Shown piece after piece: positions 52,131-62,545 of a DNA stretch of 64,000 nucleotides. Each line of letters begins with the position of its first letter. Position 1 is the stretch's first letter. This DNA is from Locusta migratoria. Taxonomy: Eukaryota; Arthropoda; Insecta; Orthoptera; Acrididae. The notes below the pieces were generated by a model. The model saw nothing but the letters and a program-made list of their open reading frames with translations, had not been told where the DNA came from and searched no databases. The position numbers and the translations under genes were made by a program. The DNA lies in assembly GCA_026315105.1 (NCBI GenBank), contig CM048744.1:840296094-840360093 (forward strand). The letters run 5' to 3'.

Positions 52131-52316
52131 CAGGGTATCCCAGCTATCTTGTCCACCCGAAATATCTCTGGAACAATAACAGCTATTGGTAAACGACTCT
52201 CACCGGTATCAATGTACGGCTTGGGCCCATGAATGTACATATTTGGAAACATTCTAAAACGAAAGCAAATGTGTTTTTTAACACAAACTTAGGTTTTTTA
52301 ATGGACACCCTGTATT
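52131..52316. mobile_element. Short MITE-like element (~186 bp)
   Basis: Terminal inverted repeat atacagggtatcc at the left and ggacaccctgtat at the right (one mismatch). No ORF. Confidence 0.55.
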
Positions 52317-52379
52317 TTTTCTTCAGCAATCCATAGCATGACAAATCACATAAACAATGGCGTTGATTGCATTGCAATA

Positions 52380-52564
52380 TTCCAATTACATCCCGAGATA
52401 TTGCGACGCGAAGTTGACGCTTGAAATACGCGAAACGCGCGGCTAGTGCACGTCCTGAGCAGCATGGGGTTCTCACCTGAGTCTCTCAGGACATGCGCTA
52501 GCCGCGCGTTTCGCGTATTTCAAGCGTTAACTTCGCGTCGCAATATCTCGGGATGTAATTGGAA
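52380..52564. mobile_element. Fold-back with 80-bp arms
   Basis: Arms 52380-52459 and 52485-52564 are inverted copies differing at only about three positions, around a 25-bp loop. CpG-rich core (aaacgcgcggctag). No ORF. Probably a MITE or a folded cruciform-forming unit. Confidence 0.85.
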
Positions 52565-52762
52565 GAAGCTAATGCGAAAGTCTTGTGTCCTTAATATAGA
52601 AATAAATATAAGAACGAATTAGGACGTAAAAGAAAGAAAAAAAAGAAAATAAGAAAAAAAAAAAAAACCATAGGCTTCGTCGTGGAAGGAAAAGGAAGCG
52701 ACATTGTGGCAAATGAATTCGATACTGTCCATGGAAATGTAGGTTACCAAAGTGCTTAGGGC
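52565..52762. other. Spacer
   Basis: An A-rich run near 52630-52670 and nothing else recognised. Confidence 0.5.
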
Positions 52763-53209
52763 CTAGTACGATAAAATAGTGCCAAGTGCATAGTACCTTA
52801 GTGCAAGCAATAGCTGGCACATAGGCGAAAGTGCACCGTTCCTGTAGATCGGAGGAAGAAATCGCATTTTAGGCCTTACACTAGGCGCAACAAGCATAAG
52901 TAAATACTTCATTACTAATCTTGCAGATATAAGTAATGTATTCTGTTTTCTATTGTCAGATAACTTACGTAATACGTAACTATCTGTTGGACTCTTCAGA
53001 TAGTCGTGGAGTTTTTCATGCAGCGTTTCCAAAGCGGCTTTTCGAAGACGAAATCGCCTAACAAATACTGCATCACCCCAACATTCAAAATGACTCGGAA
53101 GAAAATAAATAAGTCTAGGACGCCTTATAGGGATAATGACCTCTAGATCGTCCAAACTATTGACATCGTCGTCTTTGTCAACCAAATCTCTTATTCCAGC
53201 TATTTTCAT
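52763..53209 (-). pseudogene. PIF/Harbinger-type transposase (HARBI1-like), N-terminal fragment
   Basis: About 148 residues from an ATG at 53209 (the frame is open slightly further upstream). Readable family features are F-V-R-R-F-R-L-R-K, a helical segment, R-N-G-A-L-S-P-M-C-Q-L-L-L-A-L-R-Y-Y-A-L-G-T, and then a stop. In HARBI1-like proteins the last block precedes the DDE catalytic core, so the nuclease core is missing. No terminal inverted repeats were located. Likely a dead fragment; the alternative is a domesticated short protein. Confidence 0.75.
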
Positions 53210-53359
53210 GATACCGACTCTCACTTAACTAATCGTTACGCGTAAGTTTGTATTTTGATATCGCAACAATAATTTTAAGGTTATGTTGTGAATGTGCAAT
53301 AGATCATACTCATCTAATCGCTACTGACATGGCTGGGGCGAGAAATATGACGATATAAT

Positions 53360-54210
53360 TTTCCAATAAAGCTGCTGTCACCACTGTTGTTCATATTATT
53401 CATGGATCATATGTTGAAAACAGTAGACTGGCAGGGCGAGACTAAAATAGGTGAAAACAAACTAAGCAGTCTCGCGTATGCGGATGACTTAGTTGTAATG
53501 GCCGATTCAATTGAAAGTTTGCAAACTAATATTTCAGAGCTCGATCAGAGCTGCAAGGATTATGATATGAAGATCAGCAACTCCAAAACGAAAGTAATGT
53601 CAGTGGGAAAGAGATTTAAGCAGATTGACTGCCAAATAGAAGGAACAAAGTTAGAGCAGGTAGACAGTTTCAAGTACCTAGGATGTATTTTCTCATTGGA
53701 TGGTACCATAGTCAAAGAACTGGAATAGAGATGCAGCAAAGCTAATGCAGTGAGTGCTCAGCTAAGATCTACTCTCTTCTGCAAGAAGGAAGTCGGTACC
53801 AAGACTAAGCTGGCAGTACACCGCTCTATTTTTCTACCAACTTTGTTGCAGGTACTAACAGATGCGAACAATGGCAGGAGGGTCCATAATGAGGAAATCA
53901 AGGAAAAACTGGGAATGAACACCATAGATGAAGCAGTTAGAGCGAACAGACTGAGATGGTGGGGTCATGTTACACACATGTGGGAAGCAAGGTTATCTAA
54001 GAGACTCATGAGCTCGGCAGCGGAGGGTAAGAGGAGTCGAGGTCGACCAAGAAGAAAGCACTTAGATTCGGTGCAGTATGATTTTGAAGTAAAATGCATA
54101 ACATCAATGTTAGCATTGAATAGGTGATCATGGAGGAATTTTATTAGAAGTACTATGCTCCAGATTGAACGCTGAAAGGCATAATCAGTCTCTAATGATG
54201 AAGGTGATGA
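53360..54210 (+). mobile_element. RTE-type LINE, second family (RTE-B), disrupted
   Basis: Plus-strand ORF pieces at 53387-53728 (Y-A-D-D-L-V-V, N-S-K-T-K-V-M, F-K-Y-L-G-C-I-F) and 53750-54127 (L-R-W-W-G-H-V, R-S-R-G-R-P-R). An internal stop separates them. The YGSE-type block expected before L-R-W is missing, which suggests a deletion near 53850. The 3' end has a (GAT)n run near 54200. Confidence 0.82.
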
Positions 54211-54577
54211 TGATGACCTGCTTTTCACACCAGTTTTTCATACTTGTAGTGCTTCTGTTATTTTGTTCGATAAATCGGTCTTTATCATGTGAATATATTG
54301 CGATATTTTAGCGCTTTGGAATCCTGCCATTATCATATAGATTCTCATTTAACTGGTCGTTAGCCGTGTAACGAGCAGAATTTTCCTCGTTAACTTAACG
54401 GTCAGTTTGAGGTCTTTTAACGTCAGGATAACTTATAACGAAACATTGTCAAACGCAATTGTCCGCTAACGACAAGTTAACATCTCAACTGGAACGAGAC
54501 ATTGACAAACCGGCCCTAATTTACGTAAATAGAACCGACAAAAGACGTGCAAAAGTTGAGCAGTGCCTACCGTAATA
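54211..54577. other. Intergenic spacer
   Basis: Nothing recognised. Confidence 0.5.
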
Positions 54578-54764
54578 AAAATGTTCAAATGTCTGTAAAT
54601 CTATCGGACCAAACTGCGTGGTCATCAGTCCGTGGCTTACAAACTACTTAAACCTAGGCAAACTAACCTACGGACAAACACACACATCCATGCCCCAGGG
54701 AGGACTCGAACCACCACGGCGAGCAACCGCGCGCTCCGCAGCGAGGTGCTTTAGACCGCTCGGC
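54578..54764 (-). mobile_element. SINE2 with TSD
   Basis: 12-bp perfect TSD cctaccgtaata (54566-54577, 54765-54776). Complete minus-strand copy; the head ends at 'ggccgagcggtc' and lacks the extreme 5' bases. Confidence 0.92.
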
Positions 54765-54950
54765 CCTACCGTAATACAACCCGTATGTAACTGTACAGTG
54801 AAATCGCTGTCGGAAGCTTTTAAGACACTCCACAGCACAGAAACGCACACGGTAGCTACTCACACACAAGTAAAGCCCGCCAAATATGGTAAAAACATGG
54901 CGTCCCGGGCTCTCAGCCAATCATGAGTGGCCTCACACATGTCTGCTCTC

Positions 54951-55111
54951 CGCCGCGTTGGAGTAGCTGAGCTGTCTAAGGCGCTTCGCTGCGGATCGCG
55001 CGGTTGCTGTCGGTCGGAGGTTCGAGTCCTCCCTTGGGCATGGGTGTGTGTGTGTTGTCCTTAGGTCTTTTGCCTAGGTTTAAGTAGTTTGTAAGCTACG
55101 GACTGATGACC
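54951..55111 (+). mobile_element. SINE2, 3'-truncated
   Basis: Head 'gccgcgttggagtagctgag', B box GGTTCGAGTCC; stops at 'ggactgatgacc' instead of running to the tail. Confidence 0.88.
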
Positions 55112-56121
55112 GCTGTGACGATACTGCTGGCCCTCTCATCTGAATGTTATCGTACGATACCGTCTGCGTCGGACCCGGAATCGTGTGGTGTAATAGTGAT
55201 ATATTTTGCGTGTGAAGTTACAAACGAATTAGCCAGACTAGGAATCAGTGTAGGACAGTGTCTCGGTGATACTGTGATCAAAACGAGTGATACATTTCAT
55301 TAATTAAGAGATTTGTATAAGTCGTTTCCAGACAGTTCTATAAACAATACTTTTGTCATTGTACATTATTTTAATAAATAGATAGACGAAGGGTACAAAC
55401 TTATGTAAAACATAAAGTCATGAAAATAAATAGCATTGTATATAGGTTAGGCTCATAAACAAGTTGTATTGACCAGCTAATTGTGTTAATTAATGTAATA
55501 GTCGAAATTCAATATTGTAATTCTTTGATATATTGACTGACCTGAGATTTTAAACCTAGTTTCAGAATTGACAATATATTTGATAGTTCAATATATGTTA
55601 GGAACATGTATGATGTACTCATTAACAAATTAATTGACAGTTAACATCGCACTTTATTGTCAACAGAAAGATCGGAAATTTCGTCTTAAAAATACATGCG
55701 CTATCTAAAATTATTGCATGCATAGTTGTCATTCTATATTGTGATTATTTTTGTGTACATGAAATGTTTCTCTGTTGTGTTCGGTAATTGTAAATTAGTA
55801 CATTCAATTGTTTTGAACAATGCGTAATGTAATGCCATTATTGTCGATGTTATATATCTGCCTCACCGCCTTGCGTGGGGGAGTTCGAGTTTTGCCGCTT
55901 CTGAAGTACTTTGGAATCTATGTCAGTCTGTGCTGTTGTGCTAATTTGTGTACGCAAGTTTAAAGTTGTAATATTTGGTGGAGAAGTACTTTGAGTGCAA
56001 ATTAAAGAAGAAGTGAAAAATTGTACCTACGAGTATTTACTTCTACCACGACGCCCCAGGAGAATAATGTTGCAGCGAGCAGAACCCTATACATCGTAAT
56101 GTTCAAAAGATTAGAAGTAAC
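55112..56121. other. Intergenic, no gene seen
   Basis: 1 kb AT-rich region with a GC-richer end. A 65-residue ORF at 55106-55303 has no domain. The end near 56030-56090 resembles LTR/UTR sequence but lacks a partner. Confidence 0.4.
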
Positions 56122-56157
56122 GTTTGTACAGCTTATGGGACTTAACTACGGGGTCAT
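56122..56157 (-). mobile_element. SINE1 3' fragment (outer SINE)
   Basis: Short tail piece ending 'aactacggggtcat', cut by the insertion of 56158-56353. Confidence 0.75.
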
Positions 56158-56353
56158 ATGTTCAAATGTTTGAAATGTATATGGGACTTAACTACGGGGT
56201 CATCAGTCCCTAAACTTACAAACCACTTATGAACTAGCTAATTTTAAGGACGGCGCAAATATCCATGCCCGAGGGAGGATTCGAACCCCCGACCGTAGTG
56301 GCCGTGCAGACCGTGACTGGAGCGCCTCAGTCTCCTCGGCCACCGCGGCCGGC
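56158..56353 (-). mobile_element. SINE1, full, nested in SINE1
   Basis: Inserted with a 14-bp near-perfect TSD aactacggggtcat / aactacgtggtcat inside another SINE1. Confidence 0.88.
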
Positions 56354-56391
56354 AACTACGTGGTCATCAGTCCCTAAACTTACAAACTACT

Positions 56392-56663
56392 TTATTTTAA
56401 ATGTGTTTATTTCCGTCAACAGTTGCTATAAAATTGTTTCATTACATGTTTCGATCACTTGGATCATCTTCAGATCTTATAGTTGCGTCCGCAACTCGTC
56501 TGACTGAGTACTAATTGGTACCAATTAGTATTGGTACCAATTAGTACTCAGCTAGACGAGTTGCGGACGCAACTATAAGATCTGAAGATGATCCAAGTGA
56601 TCGAAACATGTAATGAAACAATTTTATAGCAACTGTTGACGGAAATAAACACATTTAAAATAA
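56392..56663. mobile_element. Fold-back with 129-bp near-perfect arms carrying a hammerhead-like motif
   Basis: Arms 56392-56520 and 56535-56663 are inverted copies at 127 of 129 positions, with a 14-bp loop and a palindromic centre (tactaattggta/ccaattagta). The same motif lies in each arm, one per strand. No ORF. Arm edges are ttattttaaatg. Confidence 0.93.
56572..56630 (+). ncRNA. Hammerhead-ribozyme-like motif
   Basis: CUGAAGA at 56582-56588, an extra U, helix GAUC(caagu)GAUC, GAAA at 56603-56606, and self-complementary ACAUGU giving a minimal stem III, then A56612 as the predicted cleavage base. Distal pairing CUAUAA/UUAUAG could form stem I. The extra U and the base at position 7 depart from canonical CUGAUGA, so this is a candidate only. 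An identical copy lies on the minus strand in the left arm. Confidence 0.45.
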
Positions 56664-56834
56664 CGTAGTGCAGTTGCGGACTCTCTATAATCGACTATGT
56701 CGACTATAATTACAAACTACTTATGAACTAGGACGGCACAAATATCCATGCCCGAGGGGGGATTCGAACCGCCGACCGTAGTGGCCGTGTAGACCGTGAC
56801 TGAAGCGCCTCAGTTCCCTCGGCCACCGCGACTG

Positions 56835-56989
56835 GCAACTACGGGGTCATCAGTCCCTAACCTTACAATCTACTTATGAACTAGGACGGCACAAATATCC
56901 ATGCCCGAGGGGGGATTCGAACCCCCGACCGTAGTGGCCGTGCAGACCGTGACTGGAGCGCCTCGGTCCCCTCGGCCACCGCGGCCGGC
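56835..56989 (-). mobile_element. SINE1, 3'-truncated, tandem neighbour
   Basis: Starts at 'aactacggggtcatcag', the same internal point at which its neighbour is joined; intact head (ggccgcggccgg). Confidence 0.85.
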
Positions 56990-57055
56990 GTAATGTTGAA
57001 AAGCTGAGTATTCTGTTTGGAAGTGGCAGAATGAAATGTAATTACTAGTAAAACA

Positions 57056-57103
57056 TTATACCACGCAGTTTTGACCCATAGATTTACAATCACTTGAACA
57101 CCT
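57056..57103 (+). mobile_element. SINE2 tail fragment
   Basis: 'ccacgcagttttgaccca' followed by 'tagatttacaatcacttg', a diverged SINE2 3' end. Confidence 0.6.
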
Positions 57104-57425
57104 TTTGGCCACTCTCCCTGTACAGACTCTCGAGTGGTTCGCAGCGGTGGTGCCTCGCCTGGCTTCACCTCCTGCCTCTGCAGACTGCGGCCGTTCCTCC
57201 CCGGCCATCTGGCTGTCGACCGCGCAGACAATCCAATAAGGCGTCCTCTGCTGCTGTCCGCATCACCTACGGCGCCTGGCTCCCTTTCCTCGCACCGCAG
57301 CCGCTCTTGGCGTTGCGAGGGATCGCACCTAACGCTGTGGGAGAGCGTGAAGCAGAGCGCCGAGTGACCGCAGCTCCGCACTCGGAACACACCTCCACCT
57401 GTAAGCGCGACGGACTGGATATACA
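57104..57425. other. GC-rich segment of unknown nature
   Basis: Open in several frames on both strands (57094-57447 plus, 56881-57429 minus), as GC-rich DNA often is. No domain recognised. Confidence 0.4.
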
Positions 57426-58700
57426 CCACGGTGGTGGAAGAAGGTAGAACAGCAGGTTGCTTCTAAGGAGCTTGGTAAGGTGCAGAGACTAGATTGCTTA
57501 GCCATAACAGGCGGAATTAGCAGCACACCAACTGCTGGGATGGAAACAATGCTGGATATGCCCCCAATAGACCTTTGGGTCAAGATGGAGGCAGTGGCTG
57601 GTGCATTCAGACTCAAAACTGGCAAAAACTTGAACTCTTTGGGATATCCAGAATCACACACTAAAATAGTGAGGGAGGTAAATATAGGAAAGGTTGGGGA
57701 AATGCCAGCCGACTATATTATAATCCCATACTGCTTTAACAAGCCTTTCAATATAACAATTGGAAGTAGGGAGCAGTGGGAGAAAATAGTTCGACACCGT
57801 ACGGGGGATATTGTCTGGTTCACTGACAGGTCAAAATCAGACCAAGGCGTTGGGGCCGGGGTATACGGGGTGCAGCCAAGACTGGATGGAGTCATCTCTC
57901 TAGGGAAACTGGCCTCATTATTCCAGGCCGAAAACACTGCCATCAGGGCGTGTGTGGAGGAGAATTTGCGTAGGTGCTACAAAGACCGTAGCATCTATAT
58001 ATATTCAGACGGCCAGGCACCCCTGAGATCACTGGCAGCTCTTGCAACAAGGTCTAAAATTGTTGCAGAATGTCACAGGGTTCTGGTGGAGCTAGGGGAA
58101 AGCAATAGAGTAAACCTATTGTGGGTCCCTGGCCACTCGGGGATCAGTGGCAACGAACATGCGGAAATATTAGCCAGGATGGGGACAGAGACTCCATTCA
58201 TTGGCTCAGAAGACAGCACGTAGAATATTGGACCAAAGTCTATCAACAAAAACATGGCAAGGTAATGATACCAAAGCCTTGTTTTAAAAGAAGCTCTGCA
58301 ATCCTGCGTCTGAACAGGAGAGAGATTAGACTCATGGTTGGATTGCTGACAGGCCATGGGAATTTCAAAAAAACACCTACATACAATGGGAATAACAGAA
58401 GAGGACCCTAAATGTAGGATCTGTGATAACGGTGATGAAACTGCAACACATCTAATCTTCGAATGCATTGCATTGGAGAGTAAAAGGCACATAACATATG
58501 GGACAACCAGACCAGAAGAAATTGTGTGTAATAAAGAACTGGTAAAGAGCCTCCTTGCACTGTTAAAGGGCATTTCTTGGCTTTACTAGATATACAGGGA
58601 GCGATACCGCACAATAAACTTAGTTTTGGTGCGGGCAGTAGCGGGTTAGACCAAGACTGTTATGGCTTTCCTGAGAAAATCAATCAATCAAATCAATGAA
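57426..58700 (+). mobile_element. I-superfamily LINE (LINE-4) 3' part with RNase H, disrupted
   Basis: Plus-strand relic: RNase H, a spacer, a CCHC-like motif and a 3' UTR ending in a TCAA-type repeat (58678-58698). Confidence 0.8.
57480..58589 (+). pseudogene. LINE-4 ORF2 C-terminus (RNase H, zinc knuckle)
   Basis: The frame at 57480-58223 carries RNase H: F-T-D-R-S-K (the usual G is R), Q-A-E-N-T-A-I-R, I-Y-S-D-G-Q-A-P-L, W-V-P-G-H-S-G-I-S-G-N-E-H-A-E (the usual last Asp is Glu). A frameshift follows near 58215. Then 58356-58589 encodes C-R-I-C-D-N-G-D-E-T-A-T-H-L-I-F-E-C, the family C-x2-C...H-x4-C motif. The reverse transcriptase is absent. It differs from the I-type LINE at 20035 in sequence and 3' tail, so it is a separate family. 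Confidence 0.82.
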
Positions 58701-58859
58701 GTGCGACGAGCTTTCACTAGAAGCGAGATGTTTTGATTCTTATGTACCGTCCTCTCTTCAGTTTCGGAAACGTAACGTGTGCTCTGCAGTTTTCATTCTT
58801 ACGTTGGTTGACTGTTTTTACATTTAGTCAGCCTGGTGACTATGGGTTCAGGAGAAAAG
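58701..58859. other. Spacer
   Basis: Nothing recognised. Confidence 0.5.
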
Positions 58860-60121
58860 TAGAAGGCAATACTCACTTTACGGCTTATCCTAGAAGATAG
58901 ATTAACGAAAGGCAAACCTACATATATAGCTTTTGTAGATTGTGAGAAGGCTTTTGATAATGTTGACTGGAATAAACTCTTTCAAGTTCTGAAGCAAACA
59001 GGAGTAAAAGATATGGAGCGTAAGGTTATTAACAACTTGTACAAAAACCAGACAGCGGTTGTCAAAGTTGAATGGCATGAAGCCGGCCGCGGTGGCCGAG
59101 GGGACTGCAGCGCGCAAGTCACGGGCTGCACGGCCACTACGGACGGGGGTTTGAATCCCCCCCCCCCTCGGACGTCCTTAGTGTTAGCTAGTTCATATCT
59201 ACTTTGTAAGTTTAGGGACTGATGACCCCGCAGTTAAGTCCCATTACCTAAGAAAAAAAGGGGGCATAAAAGGGTTGCAGTTATTGGGAAGGGAGTAAGA
59301 CTGGGTTTTAGCCTTTCTCCAATAATATTCAATTTGTAAAAGTTATAAAAGGAAAGCAAGGAGAAATTTGGAGAAGGAATTAAAGTTCAGGGTGAAGAAT
59401 TAAAAACATTGCGTTTTGCCGACGACATAGTAATTCTCTCAGATACAGCAAAGGACCTGGAAGAGCAGTTGAACGGAATGGACAGTGTACTGAAAGGTGC
59501 ATATAAGATGAACATTAACAAGAGAAAAACTAGGGTAATGGAGTGCAGTCTAAGAAAATCAGGTGATGCTGAAGGAATTAGTTTAGGTAATGAAACAATA
59601 AAGGAGGGAGATGTCTTTTGTTACTTGGGCAGTAAAATAACAAATGATGGTCGCAGTACAGAGGATATAAAATGCAGAATGGCAGTGGTTAGATAAGCGT
59701 TCTTGAAAAAGAGAAATTTGTTAACACCGAACATTGATTTCAGCCTAAGGAAGTCCTTTCTGAAGGCATTTGTGTGGATTTTTACAATGTATGGGAGTGA
59801 AACATGGAGATAAACAGTGCGGACAGGAAGAGGATACAGGCATTTGAAATGTGGTGCTGCACAAGAATGCTGAAGATTAGGTGGGTAGATCGCGTAACTA
59901 ATGAGCAGATGCTGAACAGAATTGGGGAGCAAAAGAATTTCTGGCATACCTTGACTAAAAGCGTTGGAGGGAAGTGTGTGGGTTAATAACCGCAGAGGAA
60001 GACCAAGAGATGGATACAGTAACCAGATTCAGACAGATGTAGGTTGCCGTTCTTATGTGGAGTTGAAGAGGATTTCCCAGGATAGGGTATTGTGGAGAGC
60101 TGCATCAAACCAGTGTCTATA
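58860..60121 (+). mobile_element. RTE-A LINE 3' part, hosting a SINE
   Basis: Plus-strand copy: the palm start with F-V-D-C-E-K-A-F-D-N-V-D-W near 58930, a SINE1 at 59082-59258, then F-A-D-D-I-V-I-L near 59416, Y-L-G-S-K-I-T-N-D-G-R-S, and the ORF end. Stops (for example near 59694) and deletions show it is dead. Confidence 0.88.
59082..59258 (+). mobile_element. SINE1 inside RTE
   Basis: Head gccggccgcggtggccg, B box GGTTTGAATCC, a C-run expansion (59157-59166), a deletion at the head/body junction, and an A-rich 3' end. Confidence 0.88.
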
Positions 60122-60336
60122 AGGTTCTTTTAGCTTCTGTTTCTTTTCCGACTACTATACGATGCTATTTTAACTACTATAATTGCTATAATTTTAGTAA
60201 ATTATATTGTAAACTAGCTTGAAACCCGCTGCTTCCCGTGCGTAGGCTGTGTGGTCTGTACCAGTTGTTTCTCCCTCTTAATATAAATTTACATATATGA
60301 AGTACTATCACAATGAAATGTTGTGATACTATTTGT
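60122..60336. other. Spacer
   Basis: Contains the 'aactagcttgaaacccgctgc' string at 60212. Nothing else recognised. Confidence 0.4.
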
Positions 60337-60401
60337 AGCCGCGGTAGAATGGCCGTGCTTATTGAGGCACAATGCTGCGGTGAGCGCTGCTGTTCCCCAT
60401 C
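60337..60401 (+). mobile_element. SINE (variant head) part 1 of a nested host
   Basis: Head 'gccgcggtagaatggccgtg'. It is interrupted at 60402 by a LINE and continues at 61568 and again at 62546. Confidence 0.75.
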
Positions 60402-61560
60402 TACATCTACATCTACATCTACATGGGATACTCTGCAAATCACATTTAAGTGCCTGGCAGAGGGTTCATCGAACCACAATTATACTATTTATCTCCCATT
60501 CCATTCTCGAATAGCGCGCGGGAAGAAAGAACACCTGAATCTCTCTGTTCGAGCTCTGATTTCTCTTATTTTATTCTGATGATCATTTCTACCTATGTAA
60601 GTGGGAGTCAACAATATATTTTCGCATTCGGAGGATAATGTTGGCGATTGGAGATTCGCAAGTAACCCACGCCTCAGCGATAAGCGCCGTTGTTGTAATG
60701 ATTCCCATCCCAGATCCTGTATCATTTCCGTAACGCTGTCTCCCCTACATCGTGACAATACGAAACGAGCTGCCCTTCTTTGGACACTTTCGATGTCCTC
60801 CGTCAAACCCACCTGATAAGGATCCCACACTGGGCTGCAATACTCCAAAAATGGACGGACAAGCGCAGTGTATGCAGTTTCTTTAGTAGTTCTGTTGCAT
60901 CTTTTAAGGATTCTGCCAATAAAACGCAGTCTCTGGTTCGCCTTTCCCACGATATTATCTACGTGTTCTTTCCAGTTTATGTCTGAAGTAATAGTGATTC
61001 CTAGGTATTTTGTGAAGATTACGGCCTTCACATTTGATTGATTTATGTTGTAAACAAAGTTTAACGGATTTCTTTTCGTACTCATGTGGACGACTTCACA
61101 CTTCTCATTATTTAGAGTCAATTGCCAATTTTTACACCATACTGATATCTTATTCAGATCGTTCTGCAGTTGGTTTCGATCTTCAGATGATTTTACTAGA
61201 CGGTAAATGACGGCGTCATCTGCAAACAACCTAAGAGAGCTACTTAGATTTTCCCCTAAATCGTTTATGTAAATAAAGAATAGCAGAGGACCAATAACAC
61301 TACCTTGTGGAACGCCCGATATCACCTCTGTTTTAGTCGATGCCTTACCATCGATTACTACGAACTGTGTCCTCTCTGACAAGAAATTCCCTATCCAATT
61401 GCAAATTTGGGGCGATATACCATAACCACGCAATTTGATTAAAAGCCGTTTGTGAGGTACGGTGTCAAAAGCTTTCTGGAAATCAAGAAATACGAAATCG
61501 ATTTGCGAACCTTTGTCGATAGCACCCATCACTTCGTGTGAATATAGAGCTACCCATCCC
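60402..61560 (-). mobile_element. CR1/Jockey-like LINE, 5'-truncated, best copy
   Basis: Minus-strand element with a (TGTAGA)n tail at 60402-60425, inserted into a SINE with the short TSD ccccatc (60395-60401, 61561-61567). Longest open frame of this family in the window. Confidence 0.9.
60489..61532 (-). CDS. CR1/Jockey-like LINE reverse transcriptase, C-terminal 347 residues
   Basis: One uninterrupted frame entering from the 5' truncation point; the first codons are not a natural start. The RT palm has F-L-D17-F-Q-K-A-F-D, G-V-P-Q-G-S-V-I-G-P (about 73-82) and F103-A-D-D106. Thumb blocks are W-C-K-N-W-Q, K-Y-L-G-I-T-I and E-Y-C-S-P-V-W-D-P. The C-terminus ends E-W-N-G-R. No RNase H follows, which with the palm motifs suggests the Jockey/CR1 group. 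The endonuclease and RT fingers are missing, so the copy cannot retrotranspose alone. Confidence 0.88.
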   Translation of the reverse strand: MMGAIDKGSQIDFVFLDFQKAFDTVPHKRLLIKLRGYGISPQICNWIGNFLSERTQFVVIDGKASTKTEVISGVPQGSVIGPLLFFIYINDLGENLSSSLRLFADDAVIYRLVKSSEDRNQLQNDLNKISVWCKNWQLTLNNEKCEVVHMSTKRNPLNFVYNINQSNVKAVIFTKYLGITITSDINWKEHVDNIVGKANQRLRFIGRILKRCNRTTKETAYTALVRPFLEYCSPVWDPYQVGLTEDIESVQRRAARFVLSRCRGDSVTEMIQDLGWESLQQRRLSLRRGLLANLQSPTLSSECENILLTPTYIGRNDHQNKIREIRARTERFRCSFFPRAIREWNGR

Positions 61561-61567
61561 CCCCATC

Positions 61568-61673
61568 GGGGGTTCGATGCGCCCCTCGGGCTTGGGTGTT
61601 TGTGTTGTCCTTAAAATAAGTTGGTGTAAGTTAGTTTAAGTTAGTTTAATCATACTGTACGCCTTAACGACTG
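61568..61673 (+). mobile_element. SINE part 2 of the nested host
   Basis: B box GGTTCGATGCG, 'cctcgggcttgggtgtttgtg', a body with TTAGTTTAAG repeats; interrupted by the RTE at 61674. Confidence 0.78.
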
Positions 61674-62545
61674 TGTACTGAAAAGTGCATATAAGATGAA
61701 CATTAACAAGAGCAAAACTAGGGTAATGGAGTGCAGTGTAAGAAAATCAGGTGATGCTGAAGGAATTAGATTGGGAAACGAAGCAATAAAGGAGGTAGAT
61801 GAGTTTTGTTACTTGGGCAGTAAAATAACAAATGATGGTCGCAGTACAGAGGATATAAAATTCAGAATGGCAATGGGTAGAAAAGCGTTTTTGAAAAAGA
61901 TAAATTTGTTAACCTCGAATATTGATTTAAGCCTAAGGAAGTCCTTTTTGAAGGCATTTGTATGGAGTGTTGCCTTGTATGGGAGTGAGACATGGACGAT
62001 AAACAGTGCGGACAGGAAGAAAAAAATGTTCAAATGTTTGTTAAGCTTATGGGACTTAACTACGGGGTAATCAGTCCCTAAACTTACAAACTACTTATCA
62101 ACTACCTTATACTAAGGACGGCACAAATATCCATGCCCGAGGGGGGATTCGAACCCCCGTCCGTAGTGAGACAGGAAGAGGACAGAGGCTTTTGAAATAT
62201 GGTGCTACAGAAGAATGCTGAAGTTTAGGTGGGTGGATCGCGTAACTAATGAGGAGGTACTGAACAGAATTGGGGAGAAAAGAACTTTCTGGCATACCTT
62301 GACTAAAAGAGGGGATAGATTGGTAGGACACATTCTTAGACATCAAGGAATTGTGAATTTAGCATTAGAGGGAAGTGTGTGGGGTAAAAATCGCAGAGGA
62401 AGACCAAGAGATGGATACAGTAAGCAGATTCAGACAGATGTAGGTTGCCGTTCTTATGTGGAGATGAAGAGGCTTGCTCAGGATAGGGTATTGTGGAGAG
62501 CTGCATCAAACCAGTCTGCGGACTGAAGACCACAACAACAACAAC
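61674..62545 (+). mobile_element. RTE-A LINE 3' part, hosting a SINE
   Basis: Inserted into the SINE with TSD aacgactg (61666-61673, 62546-62553). Encodes the C-terminal region from M-N-I-N-K-S-K-T-R-V-M-E-C to A-A-S-N-Q-S-A-D and ends with a (CAA)n tail. A SINE1 copy sits at 62021-62169. Confidence 0.92.
62021..62169 (-). mobile_element. SINE1, 5'-truncated, inside RTE
   Basis: TSD gacaggaaga (62011-62020, 62170-62179). Only body, tail and B box remain. Confidence 0.92.

Larger units (their letters stand above)
56354..56834 (-). mobile_element. SINE1 split by the fold-back element
   Basis: 3' part at 56354-56391, then the fold-back element and a 47-bp leftover, resuming at about 56711 ('ttacaaactacttatg') to the head at 56834 (gccaccgcgactggc). 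Confidence 0.82.

Noticed and set aside
57094..57447. 117-residue plus-strand and 182-residue minus-strand frames at one locus
   Set aside because: Both are long only because the DNA is GC-rich; the minus-strand one ends inside a SINE.
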